In this document: positions 52,082 through 63,559 of the stretch, piece after piece | Layout: each line of letters starts with the position of its first letter | Numbering within the stretch: position 1 is the first letter of the stretch | DNA from: Adenanthera pavonina | Lineage: Eukaryota > Streptophyta > Magnoliopsida > Fabales > Fabaceae | DNA length: 64,000 nucleotides | NCBI GenBank assembly: GCA_026686845.1 | Contig: JAIVEN010000013.1 | Coordinates: forward strand, 6,096,001-6,160,000 | Direction of reading: 5' to 3' | Made by a program: the position numbers and the translations under genes | The notes under the pieces: model-generated | What the model was told of the DNA's origin: nothing | Seen by the model: only the letters and a program-made list of their open reading frames with translations | Databases searched by the model: none

Positions 52082-53734
52082 TAGTTATTACTAAATTTCT
52101 ATTTATTACTAAACTTCTATTTTATTTTATTAGATTGTTGGGTTTTTTGTAGTTATGATGTGAATCATACATTTATATTGAAACTTTGAAGGGAAACCTA
52201 CTAATATTTGTTAGATTGATGGATTTTATAGGATGAATTTATATGAAAAATGTGTGTTTCATATTATCATTGCATTCGAGTTATTTTGGTTTATAGGTCT
52301 CGTCATATGATTTTGCAGGTTTTAGAAATAGTTAAAATTGCAAAACAGATTAAAAAATATAATTAAAATTATTAAATTTGCAACAGATTTTTCCATATCA
52401 ATTCTATTGTAACATTTGCCATGAAATTTGTGACAAAATTTGCCACGGATTAATATTTGTTGCAAATCCTGTCTCAAAAAATGCAACGATATTTGTGATG
52501 GAACTTTGCCATGGGTTTTGTGATTAAATTGTCTGTCACAAGTTCCATTGCAAAGTTGAAATAGGCCATTCTTGGAGCTTTATGACAGAATTAATTCCGT
52601 CACAAAATCCGTCACGAAGTTGGAATACACTATCCCGATAATTTTGGGACAAAACAATATTCATCACAAATTTCGTCACAAATTTTGGGGTGGAATGATT
52701 TTCTCCGTGGCAAAGTGTTTGCAACAAGCTTATTTGCGATGGACAAAATTTTGTCTCAAACTCCGTGGCAACACTATTTGTGATGGAATTTTTTCAAATT
52801 CTGTCGCAAATCGCTTGTTTGGTTGTAGTGACTCCTCAATCTCCACTACAAAGGTTACAAATCACGAACAATGGAGGTCATTGATCAAAAGTTAGATCTT
52901 CAAGTTCTTCTTCCCCAAATATGTGAGTTGGTGATAGACAGAAATGTAGGTCAACAACATAGAAGAATAAGGACATGATGGGAGTTGGGGTTGCTAGCAT
53001 TGGGGGCAAGATCTAGTGTGATGAGGTCGATGGAAGAAGAACAACCACAAGGAGGAAAGAGGAAAGATGATGATGTGGTTGTCATTTTTTTTTTGTGAGC
53101 AAGGCCAAATCAAGAACTTGATGATTGGAAAGGGTTAAATTGAAAGTAAAACATTGAACGGGGCTAAAACCTAATTTAAAAATTTTTACAAGTAAAATGT
53201 ATAATTTTTAACAAATGCATGCTAGAGTATAAGGTGGCAAGAACCCCTACTCACTCCCTTCATTTGTCTCTGTTTGTGAGGGGCATTTAAGACTTTTGAC
53301 ACCATATTATAGCACAATAATAGGGATTACATAGCAAAATAGAGGGTATGGGAGTTACTTGTTTTGAGGGCACCATGCTTACTTATGTAATGGGGATTAC
53401 TAACAAAAAAACTAACCAAAGGTAGCTAATATGGCAATGTAATCATCATTATCATTCCTATTCCCCTATATAATTCAACCAAACAGGTAATTGTTATGTT
53501 TGGAAAAACTTTTGTAGAGCCCAAAAGCACTACTGTACTATCAAAACGTGAAAGCTGAAATTATGTTTTGGCAGTGGAAAATCGCGTTTTGGCAGTCAAA
53601 AAGTTTCTCCGAACACACAGTCATTAATACAATGTAAGAATGAGAATTTTAGATTACCTACTGTGAAGAAGAGATCATGGTTCCTCATGATGTCATGTGC
53701 CATACTATTTGGAATAGAAAGAATGACAAACCAC

Positions 53735-54532
53735 GGCTTTTTTTACCGCAATACTATAAGAAAAAATCAAAATTCTCAATATGCTACAAGTTGAAAAATA
53801 TTTCCCCATATACTTTAACTTGAATGATCTCGATGTTTGAGATACTGAGATATAATTTTTCAATTTTTTTTATTGAATGAGAAGGATCTCATTTTCTTTA
53901 ACACCAAAATCCTTCTTTCCCCGTACCAAGAGGTCAGCTACCCCCTCTCTCTCTCTCTCTCTCCTCACTTTTCCCCAACCCCTCTCCTCTCTCTCTCCCT
54001 TTTTTTAAACTATATCTATTTTTTTATTTTTCCAACCACACCAAAATAAATAAAAATATATAAACTATATAAAAAAATATATACTAAATAAAATAAATTA
54101 ATTATATTAGTAAAATATATTATTTAATATTATTGAAATTATATAAATCTCCTTACATTTTGAAAACATATATTTTAGTTAAGCTTTTAACATTATTAAA
54201 AAAATATCTTTTTTATTAATTAAAATTTATATTAATATACAAAATAACTATAAGTATATGATATATTACCTTTCCTTCAATATTGGTAAAATTATATAAA
54301 TCTCCCCCTATTTTCAAAATATACATTTTAGTTAAATTTTTAACTCAATTAATGATATAAATAGAAAGAACAAGGGAGAGAGATAAAAAAATATAAAGGA
54401 AAAAATTGAAAAATTATATCTCAGTGTCTCAAACACTAAGATGAATAAGTTATAATATATGAGAAAATATTTTTTCACTTGTAGTATATTAGGAATTTCA
54501 ATTTTTTCTTGTAGTATTGCGGTCAAAATTTC
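53735..54532. mobile_element. Short Mutator-like element, 798 bases, 9-base target duplication
   Basis: Inverted repeats of about 135-140 bases are clear. The left arm has ccgcaatactataagaaaaa, gagatactgagatataattt and tttcaatttttt, and the right arm carries the inverse of each. The flanks are acaaaccac (53726-53734) and acaaaccgc (54533-54541), alike at 8 of 9 positions. The centre contains a (CT)n run near 53945-53963 and AT-rich sequence. No transposase is encoded. The 9-base duplication and long arms indicate a Mutator-type non-autonomous element. Confidence 0.7.
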
Positions 54533-54544
54533 ACAAACCGCAGG

Positions 54545-55220
54545 GGTGATCGATCCGCAAGTTCCCAGTAAGCGGCTTTTCCCGCAAAATATAATCACGT
54601 TTCATTAAACTTGTTTGGTCGTTTGAAATTTGTGACCTGTAATGACTACTCACTTATATATTGCGTTATTTAATATATATATATATATATATAAAAGATT
54701 ACTTCAGTATTTACTACAATATATTACAAGAATACAAATATAATTTTTTAAATAAACTAAAGTATTAAAAATATTTTTACTAAGCAAGGAAACTAAAATT
54801 AAATGTTATATTACTTTTATTAAATATATGTAAAAATATTTTTAATAGTTACAAAATTAATAAAAAATTTTAATATATTTTTTATTAAGGGTATTATTAT
54901 CCAATTGAATATAAATATATATTCAATTCCATGACATATCAAAAATAATTGTCTTATTTCATCACTTATTATTTCTATTCTCATTCACATTCCTATAAAA
55001 TGATTTGACGAATCAAACCCGAGCATAATAGTATTCTGATAAATGATAGAACAAGGATTCAATAGACGCATGAGCAGCCCATTGCTTATTATGAGGGAAA
55101 AAAACCATAGTCTTAAACATGGACTTTATCGAATAGTAATCCTAATAAAAGCTTATTTCGTGGAAGTACTGTGTGGAAAATAACGCAGTGAGCAGTGAAC
55201 AGTGAAAGTGGAATTAGCTC
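54545..55220. other. Intergenic DNA 3' of MATE copy 2
   Basis: No gene is recognisable. A (TA)n run lies near 54672-54692. The final 150 bases before 55227 should include the 3' untranslated region of MATE copy 2, which reads on the - strand. Confidence 0.5.
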
Positions 55221-55226
55221 TTAGCT

Positions 55227-56933
55227 TCAATTATCTGAATTGGTCTTTCTGACTTCCTTCTTGTCTTCCCACATGTTTAATCGATTATTTGCCTTTTCAA
55301 CCTGTACAGGTTCACCAGTTAATAAAATAATTTGTTATTCATAAAAAATTCTAGAGTTTTTCAGGCTTTCACATAAATAAATGAAAAAAACATTGTCATT
55401 TTTTTGTTTTCAATCATACCCCATTTATTGATGGGGGAAAAAAAATTTACCTCTTTGTTCCAGTCAGTTCGCAAAGTCACCCACAACAGGATCATAGTCT
55501 GGATGAATGTGCCTGCTATCATTCCTAGCCATATTCCCTAAAGCCCACACAAAATAAATAATTTTATATCAATCTCTCAATTTTGGGTGTTGAAGTATAT
55601 TACTATTTCCGGTTCTATATATAGGATCTTTTATCTTAATCCTAAATATAAGATCATTTACAGTATATAAAGTGATATTTATTATACATTTTCAAAAAAT
55701 ATCTCTATTTAATGCATTCAAAGAGAAAAAGAGAAAAATTAAATAAATGTAATTTTAGAAAAATATTGAAATTTTTAAAAAAATTGAGATAGTTAATTAG
55801 TTTCAACTCTCATTCTTAATTCATATGATTAAAATAATTTTATATTAAAGGTAAAAAAAAAATTAAAATCCTCTTTTCCAGTGCATTATGTACTACAATT
55901 GGAGAGAAATAAATATAAAGGCAAGTCTTAATTACCCCCTTTTTGTTAAAAAAAAAAATCCATCACTTTAGGTGGGCTATTATTAAAGCCACCATCAATA
56001 TCTCTCTCCAATTATAGATACTATTCCGTTACAAATGATTGATATTGTGCGTTACTCTCTTTTATTCTTAATATAAGATTTTTTTAATTAAATTATGTAG
56101 ATTAAAAATTATAATTAAAATTAATTAATTACCTCAGTTTCTTTAAAAATTATATTATTTTTCTAAAACTATCCTTATTTAATCTTTTTCTTTTTCTCTT
56201 TGAATACAATAAATATAAATATTTTTTAAAAATATATAATAAATATTATCTCATATATTATAAAAAATTTTATATTTAAAATCAGAAAAAAAAATTTATA
56301 TATAGATAGGACCGAAGGAAATATTAAAGTTATAGAGACTTTAATACACAGACACAATGCATTAATTGACATACAGACGTTAATGAGGGAATTTACCTTT
56401 GCTCCAAAGTCATACTTGAAACCAAGAAAAGCACCCAACGGGATTCCAATCATATAATAGCATCCGACATTCACGTAAGCGACAAAAGCTTGCCACCCAC
56501 ATCCAACAGCCACTCCTTTATATTCACAAAGCTACAATTTTGTCAGCTAGTCCAAATATACCATCCCTTGACTGTTACTACGCACTGTATATTCTTATAA
56601 TTAAATCATTAATTAATTCCTTTTTTCATTTGGACAATCCCAACTTGTTACTCTGTTTGCTAATTAATTACATATAAAGAGCTTTCGTTGTTACCTGACA
56701 GAACAGGTTGGACGCCATTAAGGATGATAGAGACAGCAAGGTAAGGAGCAAGGTCTGAGACAGCATCAGCAACAACGGTCCCACCGGTAAATATATAGCT
56801 AATGCTATGCCGGTAGATGAGGACAAGGATGGCGAAGACGAGAGATATTAGCAGAGAAGTCAGTGTTACCACCGCAACTGAAAATGCTGCTGATTTTGGA
56901 TGTCCAGCTCCAAGCTCATTGCCTACCCTCACA

Positions 56934-56969
<36 letters not shown>

Positions 56970-59900
56970 TTATATAAGAACATACTTGATGAAGATATAC
57001 AAGTTATTTGTGGTCTTAGCCTCTAATGTCAGCTCTAGAAGTTGTAGCTGTCAATTGTTGGATTAAATTTAATTTCTAAATTTGTGAAAAATAAGATTTT
57101 ATTATTATTATTATTATTATTATGTATGAATGTTGAAAACGATGAAATGAAATGATTGACAGCTAGGGATGACTGTGGGGGCCAATTTTTTATTTTTTAT
57201 ATTCACGTAATTGCCTCAATTTTTGTTACCATTTAGAAATTTATATGAATGTTCTTCCCAAATTATTTTATAAAAAAGAAACAGAGTAGCATGTATAATG
57301 TTGGCCAAAAAAAATGTATAATAAAAATATCACGTAATGGCAATGCCTTCTTTATAACAGTCAATACTCAATTTTGATCAATAAATTTAATATTTTAATA
57401 AACAGTAAAACATATAAACTAATATAGTGTGTGCATTAGTGTTGTAGAGGCGTGAGATTTGTTAGCCGTTTCTGATTGTACGACTCAAGTATGCTGGCCT
57501 AAAAAAGTATGACTCAAGAATAAATTGCAAGAATCAGGGTCTCCCCTGCGAGGGTCCCCATGCCAAAGTTTTTTTAAATTAAATATTATAGATAAAAATA
57601 TACTTTTCAGAATTATATAATTATGTTTTTATGTAACTTTTACCCAGTTATACAGTACAAATTGGATTTCTATAGTTATACTATAATTGTACAATTATAC
57701 ATCAGTACTTGTATGACTTTTTCATATATAATATTTATTTTAAAAAATAAAAAAAATTGATAACCTACCACAACAAGATCGTGGTAGGTCATCTCTTTGT
57801 CGAAGGGACCCCAAATTCAAATTGCAACTTGCAAACTCACACATTGACATAGTGAAAATCCTCCCTTCTCTCCCATCTTCTTCTAATGTTTTTCTAGTAA
57901 AATATTATTTTTTTTTATAACTTGATATTTATAAAATTGATATTATTTTGTATTCTGTATCATTTAATATAAAAATATTATTAAAAAAAGAAGATTTGAA
58001 CTATCCTATTCTCATTTGAAGGTTTTTAATGAGATGTGCTTATGGTACAAACCTTTATAGTTTATAAGTAAAAATGTGCATGGAATCCATTGTGGAGGGT
58101 GGGTATTTTTTTTTTTAAGGAGAGAATCTTTTGAACTCCTTTCTATCATCATTGGGAAAATGACAATTTAGAATAAAGTAAGAAAAATATTTTCCCACCA
58201 AAATCTCCACTTAAAAATCTAGTTTATACTGCAAATAACTTTAAAGTGGGATTTTCATTAGCAAATATTCTTTTTTACCATGTTCTACTTTATCTTTTTG
58301 GCCCTTTATCATTAAAGTTAAAATATAGAGTTAAAAAGTGGGGCTGGAGGGGTCCCCCACAAAAAACAAAATGTCCCCACTTCCCTCCGTTTTGTAAGGT
58401 TGTCTTTATTTCAAAACTCATAATATTAATCATAGTGATACGAATTTGGAGCAAATAATATTAAGGATACCTTGCAGCTGCGTTAAATCCCACCGAAATC
58501 ATGAACACCCAACCAGATATAGTCATGCTGCATAATCCAAATAACAAAAAATGATTATATAATTAGTCTCCATTATGCCAAAATTGATTACATATAATGT
58601 ATCTATATGTTGCAAACACATACTTTTGGCCAGAAAACAAAACACACGTCCGAGTTTTGAAATAATGTTAACTTCTTATATGTTTGGGGGGCGTTCACTC
58701 TTACTGTGTTGCTTGTATAGGTTTTCTTTTTTCTTGGTCCAAACATATATAGGTTTCAATGAAAGTGAATTATGCTTTTTTTTTCCCTTCCTTTACTTAA
58801 GGGGTGCTAAAAGCACAGAACCTGCAACACTCAAAATTTAGATATTGTTTAAGAAGAAAATTAACTATGCCTGTATTAATTTATAAAAGCTTGAACTAAA
58901 GGATACTTTGGAAGACTGATTGAGTAATGTGGTTTTTCTTACCAAACGGAGAGAGAATCGAGTGCGATCTCAGCATTCTGGAGAAGGCCAGCAATCAAAA
59001 CCAGAACCTGATCATACCAAGTCTCCAAGGAAAGCATAATAGCAGAAGCCAAAGACAGCTTGAAGAAATCCCAGAGTCCACTAAAAGCCTCCCACTTAAA
59101 CCCCCTCCATGTTGCCTCACACCTCTTACTCCCCACTATATACACGAACTGAGCCGCCACCACCAACCACCACGAGAAGCTCAACATCAACGACGCCCCC
59201 AGAAGCCCACCACCCATCTTGTTCACCACAATCCACGTCAGAAACACGTGAACCACTAGTGTCGCCGCCGAAATATACGCGCTCGGGGCCACTATGCTCT
59301 GAGCTTGAAGGAACTTCTGTATTGGAAAGTTGGCTGCGTAGGCGAAGATTTGAGGGATGAGACCGTACACGAAAAGTGCTGCTTGTGATGCTATAATGTT
59401 GGACTGCCCGAGAAGGAGTAGTAAGGGTTTTGAGAATATGTACATGGCCGTGAGTGGAATAGCCGTCGCCATTAGAAGAATCGTTGATCGCTGCATGTAT
59501 GTGCCCAGCATTTCGTACTTGTGTGCTCCATAGGCTTGACCACACAGCGTCTCGACTGCACTTCCCATTCCAAGCTGAAAATTTTACACACACAAGTGGG
59601 GGAACAACATTATCTCAAATTAATATGAAGATCTTGAATTCATGCCGAGATAGAAAGATTATGACACTAATTTATCAAGTCAAGGTGTCTGTATCACGTT
59701 GAATCAGTAATCTGGAACATTGTATTCTAGTAAATGCCTTAGAAGGACAGAGAGATACCATGAGGCCATAAGCAAAAATTTGAATTCCAGTGTTACCGAG
59801 ATTAGCAGCAGCGAGCTCAAGATTACCGAGGTGGCCGCAGAAGATTTGTGTGGACATGGAAGTGACATAGTTGAGCAGGTAAACCACCACCGTAGGGCCG

Positions 59901-60076
59901 GCGAGGAGAGACAGGGTGTTCAACTCCATCCATGACGCAGATCGGAGGCGCCGCCAGTAAGAGAGGTTGGTGTTTGTCAGAACGTCTTCCAGCGCCGAAC
60001 TTACTCCTTCTGGCCCTTCTGGCTTCTTCGGCTTCAGAAGGGGTTGGTGTACTTCGCTCTCTGTCGAAGAAGCCAT
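55227..60076 (-). CDS. DTX40-like: MATE transporter, DETOXIFICATION 40-like (copy 2, seven exons)
   Basis: The exons on the - strand, in coding order, are 60076-59759, 59574-58943, 58527-58471, 56933-56695, 56515-56397, 55537-55451 and 55301-55227. They give 1527 bases and 508 residues, with every junction GT-AG and in phase. Exons 2 to 6 equal those of copy 1 in length, so the two are duplicates. Family motifs are FCGHLGNLELAAANLGNTGI (about 79-98), MGSAVETLCGQAYGAHKYEM (from 109), CMTISGWVFMISVGFNAAAS (317-336, the standard form, unlike copy 1), VRVGNELGAGHP (337-348) and GVAVGCGWQAF (416 on). The usual VSNELGAGNP motif is changed at two positions (S to G, N to H). Twelve membrane segments are expected, and the role is proton- or cation-coupled efflux or vacuolar loading, substrate unknown. 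The acceptor of exon 4 directly follows a (TG)15 run, and intron 5 holds two opposed miniature elements. Confidence 0.93.
55602..55858 (+). mobile_element. Stowaway-like element in MATE copy 2 intron 5 (forward copy)
   Basis: The sequence starts near ccggttctatatataggatc and continues atttattatacattttcaaa and gagatagttaattagtttca, ending near attttatattaaagg. It is the same family as the copies at 62259, 63560 and 63887. The ends are decayed, so coordinates are approximate. Confidence 0.6.
56052..56322 (-). mobile_element. Stowaway-like element in MATE copy 2 intron 5 (reverse copy)
   Basis: The inverse complement reads ccttcggtcctatctatata, then tatttattatatatttttaa, attcaaagagaaaaagaaaa and ttatattaagaataaaagag. 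This is the same family as the forward copy about 200 bases away in the same intron (55538-56396), but in opposite orientation. Confidence 0.6.
56937..56966. repeat. (CA)15 microsatellite at the exon 4 acceptor of MATE copy 2
   Basis: On the coding (-) strand this is (TG)15 followed directly by tag and the first base of exon 4 (56933). The place where a polypyrimidine tract normally stands is pure TG repeat. Confidence 0.9.
57100..57123. repeat. (ATT)n microsatellite in MATE copy 2 intron 3
   Basis: About eight att triplets occur within the long intron 3 (56934-58470) of the second MATE gene. Confidence 0.8.
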
Positions 60077-60354
60077 GACTACACCTGACTAGGCTAGATC
60101 GATAGATTGGTTCTTAAGCTGAACAGAAATTGTTCCTCTATGACTGAGCTAGAGATGGAATTAATATATGATGCGAGGGTAGTTGTATTGTATTAAGAAG
60201 GAAAATTTTCTGCATATTTCGTACATAATTAATGGGATAAATAGAAGAAACTGATAAGATTCGATATGTTCATGGCTGTGGAGCCATTAGGGTGGTTGGG
60301 GCAACGGCCTTAACGCCTCGTGTTAATGTTTGTACAGTATAGCTATATAATATA

Positions 60355-60625
60355 CTCCAAGATGTTTTTAACTATCGCACGTGAAGTAAGAAAAGTTGAT
60401 TATAATTTAAAATTAATAAAAAAAAATTCTGATATTCTTATTTTTTCTTTATTAAATACTCATTCTATTATGATGGTAGGAGGAGAGAGAAGTTAATTGA
60501 GACTTGTAATGAAAGCATTTAATAGGAGCAAAATTAAGACTAAAATTAAATTAATTACTTAATATCTTATATTTTGGACTAGACAAATTTTCTAAATAAC
60601 ACCCTATAATAAGGACCGGAGGGAG
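60355..60625. mobile_element. Stowaway-like miniature element upstream of MATE copy 2
   Basis: The right end ataaggaccggagggag is followed by TA (60626-60627). The left end ctccaagatgttttt follows TA (60353-60354) and matches the inverted right end only in part. The element is about 270 bases long and begins some 280 bases upstream of the start codon of MATE copy 2 (60076), within its probable promoter. Confidence 0.5.
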
Positions 60626-60629
60626 TATG

Positions 60630-62255
60630 TAAGAGGAGGGGCGGAAGTGTTAGCAGGTTTTATCTCTCTCTAATTAAATTAATTATTTTTACATATCCAA
60701 ATCCCCTGCTTGGTAGATAGTTTTGAAAATACTGGTAATTCTAATTCAAATTTAAAACATTAAGATGATAATAATTTAAATGAAAATAATTTATTACCAA
60801 AAAAAGGGTTAAGCATGATGGTAAATTAAATGAAGTTTAATTTTATGAAGCTCTTAATCTTGAAAAGTTTTAGTTGTGGTGAACATTCTCATTTTAATGG
60901 TCTTGGTTTATTTTCAGAATTGTATCTGATTCCTTTCTAAATGAATGCATTATTGATAGGATAATAATATTATTAACAATACTTATAAATGTTACAACTA
61001 CCCAATTAAGTTTTAAAAAAATTAAAATTGCTTAAATTTTATTTGAGATCAAGATAAATTAAATTAATTAGTCATATTGTTCATCAAGAGTGAAAGTTCT
61101 TTTAGGCTAGAAATTAGGGATGAAATATTAAAATCATTTAATTATAAAACTATGATAATTGATTTGACAATTCAAAAGCCTACAAAATTATTTGAATATT
61201 GGTAAGTTGTAATGTGCTAAACCCCTTCAATAATTTTGTTTAAGATCCTAAGAATTACTTTACATGGCCTGTACATGTAATAGTTAATCTCTCTGACTTT
61301 AAATATAGGCAAATTTTAGAGGAGAAGTTTGGTAACAAGGTATATATATATTACTATTGCAATAAATGTAACATTCTAAAAAACATCCCTCATTAATGAA
61401 TATTAATTAATTTAATATAAAGAAAAAGATCATTCATTAAGCATAATTTAAGAAAAAAAATGTTTTATTGCAAATTGGAGAAAAAAGTAAATACATCATT
61501 GAGTTAAGTAGAATTGTTTTTTAGCCCAACATAAAAAGAAATTTCTCCAATTACGTAGAGTGCAGGATTGGGGGAAAATTTCCTCCCCAAAAAAAACAAA
61601 TCACATCAAGTGGGTCCCACAATTCTCAACAATTTTTCAAAGGCTCTACCCGTCAAATGAGTTCCATTTCGCTCCTCTCTCTTGTTACCCACTCGGTCAC
61701 ACCCAAGTTTCTCCGCTCCAATCCTTCCTTCTTTCTCTTTTATGTGCCGAAGCTCTTCCTACCGACAAAAGGTTTGCTTCAGCGCTTTTTGTCTTCTCAA
61801 ACTTCAATTTTAGTAATAGGGCAATAGATCTTCAATTAGCTCATATATATACTCCTATAGTAGTAATTGAAATCATCATCTTCCATTATTTTATGCCTAT
61901 CCATTTCGATAGATACCGTATCAGGATACCCTTGGTTTTCTGTGATGATGGTGGAAGGAGAAAGAAGATGCTTATTTCTGAAAACTGTGAGAGAATAGGG
62001 ATTCGTCCAATTATATGGAGTGCAGGATTGGAGGAAAATAAAGTCTGGCAATTAGTACAATTATTTGTGTGATAAGGTCTGGAGCGTAGTGTTGTCAGTG
62101 TCTTTGAAAATCTCAATGAATGAATCTCTTAAAAATAAAATAGCAGTAGCAAATATACATGAGTGATAAAACTAGTAGTTTATACTACTCCTTCGTTTCA
62201 AAATTTTTATTTAAAATTTTGGCATATAAATTAAACATATAAATTAAAAAAATTA
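60630..62255. other. Intergenic DNA with one more complex island
   Basis: It is mostly AT-rich without genes. Positions 61546-62040 form an island of higher complexity, bounded by 34-base direct repeats (61546-61579 and 62006-62039, alike at 30 of 34 positions). It contains pyrimidine-rich, leader-like sequence (61660-61800) and a 170-codon frame at 61560-62072 that resembles no family known to me. Confidence 0.45.
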
Positions 62256-62258
62256 TTA

Positions 62259-62518
62259 CTCTCTCCGGTCTTATACATAGGACATTTTATTTTGATCTTG
62301 ATCCTGAATATAAGACCTTTTACAATATATAAGGTGGTATTTATTATATATTTTCAAAAAATGCTCTTATTTAATGTATCCAAAGAAAAAAAAAATAAGG
62401 TTAGTTTTGAAAAAATATTGAGATTTTTAGAAAAATTAAAGTAATTAATTAGTTTTAACTTTTCTTCTTAATTCGCGTGATTCAGTTTAAATGGTTTTAT
62501 ATTAAGGAACAAAGGGAG
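62259..62518 (+). mobile_element. Stowaway-like miniature element, 260 bases
   Basis: The ends are ctctctccggtcttataca and ttaaggaacaaagggag, flanked by TA on both sides (62257-62258 and 62519-62520). The interior has the family words tatttattatatattttcaa and agtaattaattagttttaac. Confidence 0.7.
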
Positions 62519-63559
62519 TAATTATTATATAAGTATATTGATAAAAATACTCTCATTTATTTAATCTATATTATAACTAAGAGAGAGACAAAAAATAAAA
62601 TAATACTCTGACCTATTCATAAAAATTATCTTATTAGAATTTTTCATATAAATTAAGAAAGTTATTTAATAATTTAGAATATTGTAAATTTTGATAATAT
62701 TTTATTAAAATATTTTTAATTTAAATACTCTTTTAAATGAATATATTTAATATTAATAAAAGATAAAATAGTAAAATAAGTAATTACTATTTCATCAAAA
62801 TTTTAAAGTGATAGATATTGTAAAAAATTTTAAATAAATAATTTTTATACATTGAAGATAATGATAATAATAATAAATAGGAGTATACTGAAAAAGGAAG
62901 GATTAAAATTCTTAAAACAAGGGAAGTTTTAAAACAGAATCAACCAATAAAGGCCGAAAACGTGCAGGAGGCTTTCAGGATGACATTGTGGAGGGACCAC
63001 TTTTCCAGAAAGAGGGAAAGTAAAGAGCGGACAGGAGAATTTATGAGTCACATGATTTATGATAAGAAATTATTGCCACAGATGAAGGGTATGTTTGGTT
63101 TAGGGAGCGCAAAATTTTAATTTGAGTAGTCGTATTCTAAGCTTTGAAGAGAATTCTGGTCAGAAAAAAAAAGGGGGGGGAGAGAATTGAAGGTAACAAC
63201 CGAAGGCAAGAGAATTGAAGGTACCAACCGTTTGTCCAATTTTGACTCACAGTTGGTTTTAGTTGTAGTAGTTAGTTAGTGGGAGAGGAAGCGATTAGGT
63301 GGCTCCCCGTACGAGTCGTTTTCTCAACTATGACAGTGGAGACTTGAGGAGTGCACTAGTCAGCAGCAGAATGGAGGATGAAGAGGCCTGGGAGGTGTAT
63401 TTTTTTTTTGGTGAACGAGGGCTGGGAGGTGTATGTATTCAATTTCTGTTTGTCAAGTTGGAAAGCCTGCGTGCCTCTGCCTTAACCTGCCGTACCCTAT
63501 TAATTGCTTCAGCAGAGTATGTATATTTATATTTTTGTAAATTTTTTTGATAAATTATA

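Larger units (their letters stand above)
46166..52830 (+). mobile_element. CACTA (En/Spm) DNA transposon, 6.7 kb, decayed
   Basis: The termini are cactacaac at 46166 and, at the other end, ggttgtagtg ending at 52830, which are inverse complements over CACTACAAC. Flanking triplets are att and act, a 3-base duplication with one change. Subterminal arrays of tttgtgatggaa, tgtccatca and gtcacaaa-type words in both orientations fill about 46185-46510 and 52380-52815, the usual binding-site structure of CACTA elements. Transposase remnants on the + strand lie at about 49640-50310 and 51690-52080. Microsatellites and insertions are common in between. Confidence 0.75.
45671..53488. mobile_element. 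Older DNA element interrupted by the 6.7-kb CACTA element
   Basis: The left edge (gcctatttgattcaattaca) and the right edge, read inverted (acctgtttggttgaattata), form a terminal inverted repeat of about 20 bases. Both sides then carry atgtaatgatgattacat or its inverse (left 45730-45748, right near 53436). Without the insertion the element would be about 1.15 kb. The terminal sequence looks like hAT or PIF miniature elements. No clear target duplication was found. Confidence 0.5.

Noticed and set aside
59126..59593. 155-codon - strand frame over MATE copy 2 exon 2
   Set aside because: It is a shifted frame of the real exon, with no recognisable protein features.
61560..62072. 170-codon open frame as a gene
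   Set aside because: It starts inside a repeat, has leader-like pyrimidine-rich content and resembles no family. Kept only as part of an observation.
63299..63550. 83-codon open frame near the right edge
   Set aside because: No homology is recognised, it runs through low-complexity T-rich DNA and has no supporting signals.
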